From Bradyrhizobiaceae bacterium (GTDB taxonomy: Bacteria > Pseudomonadota > Alphaproteobacteria > Rhizobiales > Aestuariivirgaceae): 64,000 bases of DNA. Under the pieces are notes generated by a model that did not search any database, had not been told where the DNA came from, and saw only the letters and a program-made list of their open reading frames with translations. This document shows, one piece after another, positions 55,075 through 64,000 of the stretch (positions within the stretch are counted from its first letter, which is position 1; each line of letters begins with the position of its first letter). A program made the translations under genes and the position numbers. Location: positions 1 through 64,000 of the forward strand of contig CANJMQ010000006.1 of NCBI GenBank assembly GCA_947475225.1. Reading direction: 5' to 3'.

Positions 55075-56745
55075 CTAGTGCTTTTTTAGCGCCCTGTTCA
55101 CGCCCGAAATCACGGCCTTCAGCGAGGCCACGACGATGTTCTTGTCAATGCCGACGCCGAACAGGCTGGAGCCGTCGGCCAAGCGCAATTCAACATAGGC
55201 GATGGCGGCTGCGTTGGCGCCCATGCCGATGGCATGCTCACGGTAATCAGCCACGTCGAAGTTGAGTCCCGACTCCTTGCGGATCGCATCCACGAAGCCA
55301 TCAACCGGTCCATTGCCGTGGCCGAGGATGGTCTTGAGGTTGCCGTCAACCGTGATCCTGGCGACCACGTCCTGCTCGGCCTGGTCCGCACTCGCGGAAT
55401 GCGACACGAAGCCATAGCGGCCGTTGCCTTCGAGATACTCCGACTGGAAGGCACTCCACAGCCGGTCGGCGGCAAGCTCCACGCCCTCGCCGTCAGCGAT
55501 GGCCTGCACAACCTTTGAGAACTCGATCTGGAGCCGCCGCGGCAGCTCGATGCCGTGCTCCTTCTCGAGGATATAGGCGATGCCGCCCTTGCCTGACTGC
55601 GAATTGATGCGGATCACCGCCTCGTAGGAGCGGCCGAGGTCCATCGGGTCGATCGGGAGATAAGGCACCTCCCACAGCGGCGAGTTGGACGCCGCCATGG
55701 CCTTGAAGCCCTTGTTGATCGCATCCTGGTGCGAGCCCGAGAATGCCGTGAACACCAGTTCGCCCGCGTAAGGATGGCGCGGGTGGATGGGCAGCTGGTT
55801 GCAGTATTCCGCCATGCGGACAAGCTCGTTGATGTTCGAGCAATCGAGGCCTGGGTCGACGCCCTGGCTGTAGAGGTTCATGGCCAGCGTGACGAGGTCG
55901 ACGTTGCCGGTGCGCTCGCCATTGCCGAACAGCGTGCCTTCCACGCGGTCAGCACCGGCCAGCAGGCCGAGCTCGGTCGCGGCCACGGCGCAGCCGCGGT
56001 CATTGTGCGGGTGGAGCGAGATCAGCAGGCTGTCGCGCTTCTTGATGTTACGGCAGAACCACTCGATCTGGTCGGCGTGGACATTGGGGGTGGACATCTC
56101 CACCGTGGCCGGCAGGTTGAGGATCAGCTTCTTCTGCGGCGTCGGCTCGTAAGCATCGATCACCGCCTCGCAGATTTCCTTGGCGAACTCGAGCTCGGTG
56201 CCGGTGAAGCTCTCTGGCGAATACTCATGGCGCGTCACGCCCTCGAGGCCATATTCGCGCTCGAGCTTGCGGATCAGCGTGGCACCCTTCACCGCAATGT
56301 CGACAATGCCCGGCTTGTCGAGCTTGAAAACCACGCGGCGCTGCAGCTCGGAGGTCGAGTTGTAGAGATGCACGATGGCGCTCTTTACGCCCTTCAGGCT
56401 CTCGAAGGTGCGGCGGATCAGCTCCTCGCGCGACTGGGTGAGCACCTGGATGGTGACGCCCTCCGGGATCCTGTTGCCCTCGATGAGGTGGCGCACGAAG
56501 TCGAAGTCGGTCTGGGAGGCCGAGGGGAAGCCCACCTCAATCTCCTTGAAGCCCATTTTCAGGAGCGCGTCGAACATCCGCATCTTGCGGTCGAGGCCCA
56601 TCGGCTCGATCAACGACTGGTTGCCGTCGCGGAGGTCCACCGAGCACCAGACCGGCGGCTGGGTGATGGTCCGGTTCGGCCATTGCCGGTCGGCAAGCTG
56701 GACCTGCGGAAACGGACGGTACTTCTCGCGGGGGGAAATCATCAT
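55075..56745 (-). CDS. leuA: 2-isopropylmalate synthase
   Basis: A 556-residue LeuA of the longer (type 2) class, first committed step of leucine synthesis: acetyl-CoA plus 2-oxoisovalerate. The catalytic barrel starts with [17 protein letters not shown] and contains the metal-binding [37 protein letters not shown]-type block. The C-terminal regulatory domain (about 420-550) binds leucine for feedback. Two consecutive ATGs start the gene; the ribosome binding site is poor, which suits control by the upstream leader. Confidence 0.92.
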   Translation of the reverse strand: MMISPREKYRPFPQVQLADRQWPNRTITQPPVWCSVDLRDGNQSLIEPMGLDRKMRMFDALLKMGFKEIEVGFPSASQTDFDFVRHLIEGNRIPEGVTIQVLTQSREELIRRTFESLKGVKSAIVHLYNSTSELQRRVVFKLDKPGIVDIAVKGATLIRKLEREYGLEGVTRHEYSPESFTGTELEFAKEICEAVIDAYEPTPQKKLILNLPATVEMSTPNVHADQIEWFCRNIKKRDSLLISLHPHNDRGCAVAATELGLLAGADRVEGTLFGNGERTGNVDLVTLAMNLYSQGVDPGLDCSNINELVRMAEYCNQLPIHPRHPYAGELVFTAFSGSHQDAINKGFKAMAASNSPLWEVPYLPIDPMDLGRSYEAVIRINSQSGKGGIAYILEKEHGIELPRRLQIEFSKVVQAIADGEGVELAADRLWSAFQSEYLEGNGRYGFVSHSASADQAEQDVVARITVDGNLKTILGHGNGPVDGFVDAIRKESGLNFDVADYREHAIGMGANAAAIAYVELRLADGSSLFGVGIDKNIVVASLKAVISGVNRALKKH

Positions 56746-56766
56746 CAGAGATATCTTTCGGAATTG

Positions 56767-56820
56767 CCTGGCTTGGCTGGTTTGTCGGCTTCAGACCCCC
56801 GGAGAGCCAGGGCAGAAGCC
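56767..56820 (-). promoter_or_regulatory. leuA attenuator: two mutually exclusive hairpins
   Basis: Between the leader peptide stop and leuA, on the minus strand, GGCTTC (56820-56815) can pair with GAAGCC (56792-56787), while CCTGGC (56811-56806) can pair with GCCAGG (56772-56767). The segments alternate, so the two stems exclude each other. No T run follows, so the switch may act on ribosome access or by a weaker terminator. Confidence 0.5.
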
Positions 56821-56830
56821 CGGCCGGCCC

Positions 56831-56917
56831 TCAGGGGCAGCTAAGAAGCAGGCGGCCAAGCGCAAGCGGCAGCGGCAGGGCTGCCGGGACGAACAGGATG
56901 ATCCGCGCGTTGGACAT
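56831..56917 (-). CDS. leucine-rich leader peptide of leuA
   Basis: A 28-codon ORF upstream of leuA encodes MSNARIILFVPAALP then LPLALGRLLLSCP: eight of 28 residues are Leu, with a terminal Leu-Leu-Leu run. It lacks a Shine-Dalgarno sequence; the promoter ahead of it places the transcription start at or within a base of the ATG, so it looks leaderless, like trpL of Sinorhizobium. Ribosome stalling at Leu codons would report leucyl-tRNA supply to the hairpins downstream. Confidence 0.65.
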   Translation of the reverse strand: MSNARIILFVPAALPLPLALGRLLLSCP

Positions 56918-56924
56918 GACGATT

Positions 56925-56953
56925 TCTATAAAGCAGGAGGCGGAAAGGTGCAA
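56925..56953 (-). promoter_or_regulatory. sigma-70 promoter of the leuA leader
   Basis: On the minus strand TTGCAC (56953-56948) and TATAGA (56930-56925) are 17 bp apart. Seven bases separate the -10 box from the leader peptide ATG, so transcription should start at the ATG itself. Confidence 0.6.
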
Positions 56954-57161
56954 CCCGGGCCATCAGGTGTCTCACCTTGCCCTGGCTTGACGGGGGCAGC
57001 CTTTTTCCGACGCCCAGAAATACCCGGGTCAAGCACGGACACGACGAAAAAGAGGCAGCTCAGATGAGAGCCATCCATTGCCCCCGCCAACTAATATGTT
57101 AGCATGCAGCCATGAGCCCCGGCACCAGAGGGCTCAAAACGAGTCACGGGAGGACCCCAAC
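56954..57161. promoter_or_regulatory. upstream region of the sugar ABC operon
   Basis: Between the leuA promoter and the binding-protein gene lies about 200 bp without a gene. It holds the short palindromes AGGTG-TCT-CACCT (56965-56977) and CTAA-TATG-TTAG (57091-57102). The second is a plausible repressor site about 60 nt before the gene start. No convincing promoter was identified. Confidence 0.35.
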
Positions 57162-58172
57162 ATGCTCAAGAAGACACTCGCCTGCACCATTGCGCTTTCT
57201 GCACTGCTCGCCACCGGCGTGGCCATGGCCGACACCAAGGACAAGAAAATCGCGCTGTCCAACAACTATGCCGGCAACTCATGGCGCCAGGCCATGCTGA
57301 AGAGCTGGGACAAGGTGACGAAGCCGGCCGTCGAGGCGGGCATCGTGGCAGCGGCTGATCCGTTCACCACCTCCGAGAACCAGGTGACGGAACAGGCCGC
57401 CCAGATCCAGAACCTCATCCTTCAGGGCTACAACGCCATCGTCGTCAACGCCGCTTCGCCGGATGCGCTCAACGGCGTCATCAAGCAGGCCTGCGATGCC
57501 GGCATCATCGTCGTGTCCTTCGACGGCATCGTGACCGAGCCCTGCGCCTGGCGCATCGCCGTCGACTTTGAGAAGATGGGCGCTTCGGAAGTCGAATACC
57601 TCGCCAAGAAGATGCCCGAAGGTGGCAACCTTCTCGAGATCCGCGGCCTTGCCGGCGTGTTCGTGGATGACGCCATCTCCAAGGGCATCAACGAGACGGC
57701 GGCCAAGAACGCGCAGTTCAAGATCGTTGGCTCCGTCCACGGCGACTGGGCGCAGGAAGTGGCCCAGAAGGCCGTGGCCGGCATCCTGCCGTCGCTGCCT
57801 GAGATCAAGGCTGTGGTGACGCAGGGTGGTGACGGCTACGGCGCCGCACAGGCCTTCGCCGCTGCCGGCCGCCCCACTCCCACCATCATCATGGGCAACC
57901 GCCAGGATGAGCTGCAGTGGTGGAAGGAGCAGAAGGACAAGAACGGCTACGAGACCATGTCCGTCTCGATTGCGCCGGGCGTTTCGACGTTGGCCTTCTG
58001 GGTGGCGCAGATGATCCTCGACGGCAAGGAAGTGCCGAAGGACCTGACCGTGCCCTTCCTGCGCATCGACCAGGACACGCTCGAAGCCAATCTCGCCACC
58101 ACTGAAAAGGGCGGCGTGGCCAATGTCGAATACACTGCCGACGACGCAGCAAAGGTCGTCGCGGGCAAGTAA
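57162..58172 (+). CDS. sugar ABC transporter substrate-binding protein
   Basis: A 336-residue periplasmic binding protein of the RbsB/xylose type I fold. A signal peptide (about 1-22, [21 protein letters not shown]) precedes [20 protein letters not shown]. The family blocks [23 protein letters not shown] and VVSFDGIV follow. GGGAGG precedes the ATG. Ligand unknown; a monosaccharide is typical. Confidence 0.88.
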   Translation: MLKKTLACTIALSALLATGVAMADTKDKKIALSNNYAGNSWRQAMLKSWDKVTKPAVEAGIVAAADPFTTSENQVTEQAAQIQNLILQGYNAIVVNAASPDALNGVIKQACDAGIIVVSFDGIVTEPCAWRIAVDFEKMGASEVEYLAKKMPEGGNLLEIRGLAGVFVDDAISKGINETAAKNAQFKIVGSVHGDWAQEVAQKAVAGILPSLPEIKAVVTQGGDGYGAAQAFAAAGRPTPTIIMGNRQDELQWWKEQKDKNGYETMSVSIAPGVSTLAFWVAQMILDGKEVPKDLTVPFLRIDQDTLEANLATTEKGGVANVEYTADDAAKVVAGK

Positions 58173-58176
58173 GAGC

Positions 58177-59613
58177 TTGTCCGAGCAAGCAATCAGTCTG
58201 GACGGCGTCGAAAAATCATTCGGCGCCGTCCGCGCCTTGGCCGGTGTCGACCTCGTGGTCGCCACCGGCGAGTGCCTTGGGCTCGTCGGTCACAACGGGG
58301 CCGGCAAGTCCACCCTCATGCACGTGCTGAGCGGCAACCTGACACCTTCAGCCGGAACCTTGTCGATTGGCGGCAAACCCCATGCCGGAAGCTGGACGGC
58401 CGCCGCCGCGCAGGCGGAGGGCGTGCGCTGCGTATTCCAGGAACTCTCGCTCTGCCCCAACCTGACGGTGGCCGAGAACGTCCGCATCGTGCACCGCTCG
58501 CTGACGGGTCTGGGCTGGAAGGGCCGTGCCCGCGCGCTGATCAGCCAGAAGCTCGACGAAATCTTCCCCAACCACGGTATCGCGCCTGACGACGAGATTG
58601 CCGACCTTGCCATCGGCCAGCGCCAGATGGCGGAAATCGCCCGCGCCTTCACGGTGACCGACGGCAAGCTGCGCCTCGTCATCCTCGACGAGCCCACATC
58701 CTCGCTCGACGCCGTCACCGCGCAGCAGCTGCTCGCCTATGTAAAGAAGGAGACGGCGCGCGGCACCTCCATCATCCTGATCTCGCATCTCCTCGGCGAA
58801 GTCCTTTCGACCGCCGACCGCATCGTGGTGATGAAGGACGGCAAGACCGTGGCTGACCGCAAGGCCGCCGACTTCACCCGCAATTCGCTGGTAGCCGCCA
58901 TGGGCTCCGAGGCGCGCGAACACAAGCGCGGCGCGGCCAAGAATTCCGTGGCCGAGGTGATGGTCCGCGCCCAGCCGCGCAGCGGCGGGAGCGCCTCGCT
59001 GGAAGCGCGCAAGGGCGAGATCATCGGCCTCACCGGCCTGGCCGGCCATGGCCAGACGCGCATGCTTCTGCAGATCTATGAGCGCCGCCACGCGGAGGTG
59101 AAGGGGGCACTGTCCTTTATCGCCGGCGACCGCCAGTCAGACGGCGTGTTCAATCTCTGGTCCATCGGCCGTAACATTACCACGCGCTCACTCACCGCGC
59201 TGCGCAAGGCTGGCTTCATCGACCTGGCAGCCGAAGAAAAGCTCGCCGAGGAGTGGAAGGTGCGGATGGCGATCCGCACCCCGGACGTCGACAACAACAT
59301 CCTCACCCTCTCGGGCGGGAACCAGCAGAAGGCACTGTTCGCCCGTGCGCTGGCCTCCGACGCGACGATCATCCTGATGGACGACCCGATGCGCGGTGTC
59401 GACATCGGCACCAAGCAGGAAGTCTATGCGATGATCGAGGCGGAAGCCGAAAAGGGCCGCACCTTCATCTGGTACACGACCGAGATCGAGGAGCTGACGC
59501 ATTGCGACCGCGCCTATGTGTTCCGCAACGGCGCCATCGTGGCCGCACTGGGTGCTGATGAACTGACGGAAGAGAAGGTGCTTCAGGCGTCCTTCGCGGA
59601 GCAGGCGGCATGA
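58177..59613 (+). CDS. sugar ABC transporter ATPase (two NBDs)
   Basis: A 478-residue RbsA/XylG-type protein with two nucleotide-binding domains. The first has an intact Walker [10 protein letters not shown], signature [15 protein letters not shown] and Walker [13 protein letters not shown]; the second has the usual degenerate P-loop ([11 protein letters not shown]), [15 protein letters not shown] and [12 protein letters not shown]. The start is taken as TTG at 58177, five bases after the binding-protein stop; an ATG at 58123 would overlap that gene by 50 bases. Confidence 0.85.
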   Translation: MSEQAISLDGVEKSFGAVRALAGVDLVVATGECLGLVGHNGAGKSTLMHVLSGNLTPSAGTLSIGGKPHAGSWTAAAAQAEGVRCVFQELSLCPNLTVAENVRIVHRSLTGLGWKGRARALISQKLDEIFPNHGIAPDDEIADLAIGQRQMAEIARAFTVTDGKLRLVILDEPTSSLDAVTAQQLLAYVKKETARGTSIILISHLLGEVLSTADRIVVMKDGKTVADRKAADFTRNSLVAAMGSEAREHKRGAAKNSVAEVMVRAQPRSGGSASLEARKGEIIGLTGLAGHGQTRMLLQIYERRHAEVKGALSFIAGDRQSDGVFNLWSIGRNITTRSLTALRKAGFIDLAAEEKLAEEWKVRMAIRTPDVDNNILTLSGGNQQKALFARALASDATIILMDDPMRGVDIGTKQEVYAMIEAEAEKGRTFIWYTTEIEELTHCDRAYVFRNGAIVAALGADELTEEKVLQASFAEQAA

Positions 59614-60536
59614 ACCGGCGTTTCCTGCGGCAGGCCCTGCCCTTTCTGACGCTCGCCGTGGTGCTGGCCGCCACCTTCTATGTGCAGCCCCGGACCATGA
59701 GCTATTTCGGGCTCAACCTGATGCTGCAATACGCGGTGCCCATCGCACTCGCCACCATCGCGCAGATGTTCATCATCACGGTGAATGACCTTGACCTTTC
59801 CATCGGCCCCTTCGTGGGGCTTGTCTCGTGCATCGGCGCCACGCTGCTGCTCGACAATCCGCTCCTCGGCATCCTGGCGCTGCTGGTGCTCATTGCCACT
59901 TATGGCGCGGTGGGTGCACTCATCCACATCCGTAACCTGCCCTCCATCGTGGTGACGCTGGGCCTCTCCTTCGTGTGGCTCGGCATCGCGGTGCTGATCC
60001 TGCCGTCTCCCGGCGGCAAGGCGCCGGTCTGGCTGAAGGCCCTCATGGGGGTGCAGACGCCCTGGGTGCCCTTTCCCATCATCGCCGCCATCGTGATCGG
60101 GGTCGTGGTGCACCTGGCCCTCATGCTGTCGTCCTATGGCGTCATCGCGCGCGGTGCCGGCGGCAACCCCAAGGCGCTGACGCGCGCCGGCTGGTCGATG
60201 CTGAACACCAAGGTCATCATGTACATGCTGGCGGGCTTCTTCGGCGTCCTCTCCGGCCTCGCACTGCTGGGCCTGACCACCTCTGGTGATGCCCATGTCG
60301 CTGACCGCTACACGCTGTACTCGATCGCCGGCGTGATCCTTGGCGGCGGCGAGTTCATCGGCGGGCGCGTGTCGCCACTGGGGGCCGTCGTCGGCGCGCT
60401 GACGCTTGCGCTGGCGGGCTCCTTCCTCATCTTCCTCAAGATCTCGCCCGACTGGCAGATCGGTGCGCAAGGGGCGATCCTCATCATCGTACTGGCGCTC
60501 CGGGCGCTGGTCTCTTACGGGGAGCACAAGCGATGA
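59610..60536 (+). CDS. sugar ABC transporter permease
   Basis: A 308-residue RbsC-type inner-membrane permease with eight to ten helices. Signature region: [22 protein letters not shown] and the conserved [20 protein letters not shown] block. Overlaps the ATPase stop and the second permease start (ATGA at both ends). Confidence 0.88.
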   Translation: MNRRFLRQALPFLTLAVVLAATFYVQPRTMSYFGLNLMLQYAVPIALATIAQMFIITVNDLDLSIGPFVGLVSCIGATLLLDNPLLGILALLVLIATYGAVGALIHIRNLPSIVVTLGLSFVWLGIAVLILPSPGGKAPVWLKALMGVQTPWVPFPIIAAIVIGVVVHLALMLSSYGVIARGAGGNPKALTRAGWSMLNTKVIMYMLAGFFGVLSGLALLGLTTSGDAHVADRYTLYSIAGVILGGGEFIGGRVSPLGAVVGALTLALAGSFLIFLKISPDWQIGAQGAILIIVLALRALVSYGEHKR

Positions 60537-61471
60537 TCGGCAAGCTCTTGCGCCAGCCATGGGTCTTCTCCTTCGGTGCGGCTATTGCGGTGTGGCTCGC
60601 CACCATCGCCTACACCGGCGGGCAAGGCGCAGGTGCCATCCTCACCGCCGCCTTCTCGTTTGCCACCTTCACCATCATCGTCGGGCTGGGCCAGATGATG
60701 GTCATCACCACGGGTCCGGGCAACGTCGACCTCTCGATCCCCGCCACCATCACGCTGTCGGGCGTCGTTGCCATGAAGGTCATGGACGAGGACACGGGAC
60801 GAATGGTGATCGGCATCATCGCGGCGCTCGGCGCGGCGACGCTGGTGGGCGTCTTCAATTATGGCCTGATCCGCCTGCTCCGCATTCCGCCGATCATCGC
60901 CACGCTGTCATCGAGCTTCCTCGTTCTCTCCGCAGCCATCTCCTATGGCCGCGGCATCCGCATCAAGCCGCCCGAGCCCCTGGCGCAATTTGCCGAGACG
61001 CAGGTCTTCGGTATTCCCATCATGGCCTTCGCGGTGCTGGCACTGTCCATCGCGCTGGCAATGGTGTTGAGCCGGACCGTCTATGGCCGCAGCGTGCTGG
61101 CGGTGGGTCAGAACAGCCGCGCCGCATGGCTCGCGGGCCTCAACGTCGATCGCACCCGCTTCCTCACCTATGTGCTCAGCGCCCTTCTCGCCGGTGTCTG
61201 CGGCATCCTGCTCTCAGGCTTCTCGCGCGGCGCCGCCCTGAACATGGGCGAGGAATTCCTGCTGGCCTCCATCGCCACGGTGGTGATCGGCGGCACCTCG
61301 GTGGCGGGCGGACGGGCCAATGTGCCGGGCATCTGGGGTGCCGCGCTGTTCATGTACCTGCTCGTCACCATGCTCAACACCTTCGGAGCGAGTGCGGGGA
61401 TCAGACTCATCCTTACCGGACTGATGATCATCGGCGTGATCGTCGCGGCGGGCGGTGAGGAACAGCGTTAG
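60533..61471 (+). CDS. sugar ABC transporter permease
   Basis: A 312-residue second RbsC-type permease, so the channel is a heterodimer. MMVITTGPGNVDLSIPATITLSG and VVIGGTSVAGGRANVPGIWGAALF mark the family. The two permeases are encoded head to tail with a four-base overlap. The gene converges on the outer-membrane protein gene with a four-base overlap. Confidence 0.88.
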   Translation: MIGKLLRQPWVFSFGAAIAVWLATIAYTGGQGAGAILTAAFSFATFTIIVGLGQMMVITTGPGNVDLSIPATITLSGVVAMKVMDEDTGRMVIGIIAALGAATLVGVFNYGLIRLLRIPPIIATLSSSFLVLSAAISYGRGIRIKPPEPLAQFAETQVFGIPIMAFAVLALSIALAMVLSRTVYGRSVLAVGQNSRAAWLAGLNVDRTRFLTYVLSALLAGVCGILLSGFSRGAALNMGEEFLLASIATVVIGGTSVAGGRANVPGIWGAALFMYLLVTMLNTFGASAGIRLILTGLMIIGVIVAAGGEEQR

Positions 61472-64000
61472 AGCTTGCCAACCGCGTTGACGAAGAAGCC
61501 CTGGTCGTTGGCGCTCAGGTCAGCGAGATCATCCGAGTAGAGGCCAAAGTTGTAACCCACGCCCACGTCGAAATTATCGTTGATCTGGCGGTAGACTGCC
61601 GCGACCGCACCCCAGTTGGCCGACTGGCTGGCAGATTCCCACAGGCAGCGGCCTTCCAGCATCACGTCCCATTTCTTGACGACATGCAGGTCAGCGCGCA
61701 GCACGCCCAATTGGGCCGTGGAGTTTTCCCAACTATCGCCATCCTCAGACTTCCACTCGCCGATACGCAGGCCGTACTTGCCGCCAATGGACACCATCTC
61801 CGTCAGGTCATAGGTGGCATCGACGCTGAAGATATGGCTCTGCTGCGATGGGCCGCCGATCTCACCATCGATGTTCACCTGGTCCGGCCCCGGCACGTCA
61901 TAGACATAGACAACTTTTGCAAGGGCATTGAGGCGGTCATTGAGCACCGGGCGATAAGCATAACCGATGGAGCCTTCAACGTAATTGCCGCCAATCGATG
62001 AATCTGTCGCATCCGAGACCACGGCGTCGAGTGCCGCGAGAACCCGCCAGTCTTCGTTCAGCGCATTGCTGAGGCGGGCAGCAAGGTAATAGGCCGTCTG
62101 GTCGCCGCCATCGCTGGCGCTGCCGTCATCGTAGCGTACCTCGCCCTTGACCGATGCTGTCATCTTGTCATTCGGGTTGTAGACAGCGGTGGCCGAGACG
62201 GCGTTGCGGTTGAAGTGGCTATTGTCGAAGCCAAGGTCCGCCGTGTCGCCCCAGACCTTGCCGGACTCGATGGCGCCACCAAGCTTCCACTCAGGCGTTG
62301 GGGTATAGGTCACACCATAGACCTGCGTGAGGCTGGGCTGGTTCGACCAGAAATTATACTTGTCCTCGGCATAGACCGACAGCCGTTCGCTGAATCCATG
62401 CTTTACCCCGGCGATGATGCCTCCCAGATCGTCAGTCTGGTTACCCGACAGGAGATCATTGGCCACATAGTTGCCGGGGTCCAGCGCATAGCCGATGTAG
62501 TAGCGGTCAGCCGCCACGGGCTGGTAGCTCAGCAGCGCCCTGCCCCCGATGCCGCCGTCGCCATAGGAGATTTCCGCCGAGCCATCAATTGTGTCGGTGA
62601 GCTGCCGCGTGCCGCCCACGCCACCGCGATTGTTGAGGTCGACATTGCCGGTGCGCGCCAGCGTTGCCTGTCCGAAGGCATAGATGGAGGAGGTGTCGCT
62701 GAGGATGCGGGTGAGCTTCAACGCCGCATCGGTGCGGTTACCGTCCGTGCCCTCGTCCGGATTGTCGACGTTGAGCTGCTGAACCCCGGCCGAGACCAGC
62801 AGACCCTCCGACAAGAGGTAGGTGAGGTCGGCACCCGCCTGGTTCTGGGTTACGTCGCCCCCACTCTCCAACCGATCGCCGTAGAAGTTCAGCGTCACAC
62901 GGTCGGAGAGTTCGAGATTGCCCTTGAGGCCATATTCGTAGCGGTCCTCCGTCACCTGCTCGTCGAGGGTGGAGAAGCCCGCCTGCTTGTAGGCGAAGCT
63001 CGCTTCGAGGTCACCCTTGGCGCCGGGGATGATCTCGCCCGGGTCGAGGCGGCCAAGCACGCGATAGGCCATGGCGGGGTCGCCCTGGTTACCGGCAATG
63101 CCGGGCTCGGTGATGGTGAGGCCGCCGTTGATCGACTCCGCGAAGCCGAAGCCAGGCCCCTCGGTCACCGCCACTTCGCCTTCGAGGAAGGTCTTCTCGG
63201 ATTTATAGAACTGGATATCGGCACCGCCGAGCTTCTGGTCGGCTGAACCGGTCTTCTCGAGTGCGCCGGTCACGCCGAGGCGGACATGGTCGCCCACCCA
63301 TTGCTGGGCGCGGCCGCCATAGACATAACCGTCGACGTCACCCGCCGTCGGCACAAATTCATAGGCCGCCACCAGATACTGGTCATTGCCGCCGAGCGCC
63401 CCGTCGCGCACCAGGTTTCCGGCGTCGACGGTAGAGGCCAGCGGTTCGTTGAGCAGCACGACGCCCTGCACGTAGTCGAGCGAGTAGTCCCGGCCATAGA
63501 CCAGCGTGCGGCGGTCGATGACCCGGCCCGTGACCGGATTGCGGACCTCGACATAGAGCGTCTCGGAGCCGGTGGTCACGTCCTGATGGGTGAGGAAGTA
63601 GGCCGAGCCGCCGGTGCCGCGGAACACGTCCCGCTGCGGTATCGTGCCCGGCTGTGCCGCATAGCCGTGGATCTCGCCGGAGCGTTCGCCCGAGGGCACC
63701 ATCTTGTCGGTCTTCAGCACGACATTGGCGCCGTAGAGGGCGCGGTCGTTGCGCAGGAACTCGGTGCCGCGAATGTCGGTCTTGAAGTTGCCCCACACCA
63801 CACGGCTGTCACCACGTTCCAGCCGAACATAGAACTTGCCGCTGGTCGGCGCGTCCTCGATCGCCACTGAGTCATCGCCATAGACCGGATAGTAGTCTTC
63901 GGGATCGATGCGCTTCAGAAAGCTGCGCGGGTCGCGATCGTCGAGGCCCGTCAGCATATTCTCGACGCTGCCGTCGCCCGTGTCCGCCGCGGCGGTGAGC
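61468..64000 (-). CDS. large outer-membrane beta-barrel protein, 5' end outside window
   Basis: At least 844 residues without a start: the frame is open to the window edge, so the N-terminal part is missing. The first visible region (FYVRLERGDSRVVWGNF, YGANVVLKTDK, LVYGRDYSLDYVQGVVLLN) looks like Ig/carboxypeptidase-type domains seen in surface proteins. From about residue 220 on, alternating short amphipathic strands rich in Gly, Asp, Tyr and Asn continue to the end (VGVGYNFGLYSDDLADLS), as in a C-terminal beta-barrel. The last residues are AVGKL without the usual terminal Phe. Function unknown; probably a giant cell-surface protein. Confidence 0.7.
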   Translation of the reverse strand, partial: LTAAADTGDGSVENMLTGLDDRDPRSFLKRIDPEDYYPVYGDDSVAIEDAPTSGKFYVRLERGDSRVVWGNFKTDIRGTEFLRNDRALYGANVVLKTDKMVPSGERSGEIHGYAAQPGTIPQRDVFRGTGGSAYFLTHQDVTTGSETLYVEVRNPVTGRVIDRRTLVYGRDYSLDYVQGVVLLNEPLASTVDAGNLVRDGALGGNDQYLVAAYEFVPTAGDVDGYVYGGRAQQWVGDHVRLGVTGALEKTGSADQKLGGADIQFYKSEKTFLEGEVAVTEGPGFGFAESINGGLTITEPGIAGNQGDPAMAYRVLGRLDPGEIIPGAKGDLEASFAYKQAGFSTLDEQVTEDRYEYGLKGNLELSDRVTLNFYGDRLESGGDVTQNQAGADLTYLLSEGLLVSAGVQQLNVDNPDEGTDGNRTDAALKLTRILSDTSSIYAFGQATLARTGNVDLNNRGGVGGTRQLTDTIDGSAEISYGDGGIGGRALLSYQPVAADRYYIGYALDPGNYVANDLLSGNQTDDLGGIIAGVKHGFSERLSVYAEDKYNFWSNQPSLTQVYGVTYTPTPEWKLGGAIESGKVWGDTADLGFDNSHFNRNAVSATAVYNPNDKMTASVKGEVRYDDGSASDGGDQTAYYLAARLSNALNEDWRVLAALDAVVSDATDSSIGGNYVEGSIGYAYRPVLNDRLNALAKVVYVYDVPGPDQVNIDGEIGGPSQQSHIFSVDATYDLTEMVSIGGKYGLRIGEWKSEDGDSWENSTAQLGVLRADLHVVKKWDVMLEGRCLWESASQSANWGAVAAVYRQINDNFDVGVGYNFGLYSDDLADLSANDQGFFVNAVGKL

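Noticed and set aside
59610-60560. 325-codon minus-strand open frame opposite the first sugar permease
   Set aside because: His/Asp/Gly/Arg-rich shadow translation typical of the antisense of membrane-protein genes.

Overview
The window is GC-rich DNA (roughly 62-65 % by eye) from an alphaproteobacterium, most likely order Hyphomicrobiales. Supporting marks are a CckA hybrid kinase, an iscR-led suf operon, a DUF2852 protein, a pyrophosphate-type phosphofructokinase, the divergent anmK/tyrS pair and many 4-nt ATGA/GTGA gene overlaps. The genus cannot be fixed from the sequence.

Layout. (1) 1-6817: right end of an integrative element whose left part lies outside the window. It carries a minus-strand block (SF2 helicase-like protein, TOPRIM primase-like protein, zinc-ribbon hypothetical, AlpA-like HTH, hypothetical, tyrosine integrase) and ends at the 3' half of a tRNA-Thr(UGU) gene, which is the attachment site. 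(2) 6880-10714: GT2 glycosyltransferase, a tadE/tadG pair and a small membrane protein. (3) 10960-24385: a catabolic region. A flavin monooxygenase-like protein and a trimethylamine dehydrogenase-family flavoprotein are divergent from a NitT/TauT-type ABC transporter. The transporter genes run into an SDR and a zinc alcohol dehydrogenase. After a promoter comes a five-gene operon: TPP-dependent E1 alpha/beta, lipoyl E2, PfkB kinase and SorC regulator. (4) 24382-26333: HdeD protein, a decayed phosphotransacetylase fragment, a small ORF, cytochrome c and a palindromic repeat. (5) 26350-33544: iscR-nifS-like-sufB-(26-codon ORF)-sufC-sufD-sufS-sufT-sufA with a clear promoter and operator. (6) 33609-47541: housekeeping and transport genes (hydrolase, two DMT exporters, anmK, tyrS, cckA, FliO-like, PPi-PFK plus cytochrome c, modBC plus a short ModE-like regulator, a PfkB hexose kinase). 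(7) 47842-53977: glycine-zipper protein, a frameshifted subtilase, two DUF1254 proteins and their divergent LysR regulator. (8) 53978-55001: a ~0.9-kb mini-island bounded by 16-bp copies of the tRNA-Lys(CUU) 3' end. (9) 55075-56953: leuA behind a Leu-rich, apparently leaderless leader peptide. (10) 57162-61471: ribose-family sugar ABC transporter. (11) 61468-64000: C-terminal part of a large outer-membrane beta-barrel protein running off the window.

How parts fit. The SorC operon plus the SDR, MDR and ABC transporter look like an inducible pathway that imports a small organic compound, oxidises a hydroxyl group, phosphorylates a sugar-like intermediate and makes an acyl-CoA by an acetoin-dehydrogenase-type complex. 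The substrate is not known. The most notable small-scale observations are a leaderless leuA leader peptide with mutually exclusive hairpins, a translationally coupled 26-codon ORF in the suf operon, a perfect 16-bp inverted repeat with a TA-rich palindromic loop inside the element's helicase gene, and the tRNA-Lys mini-island.
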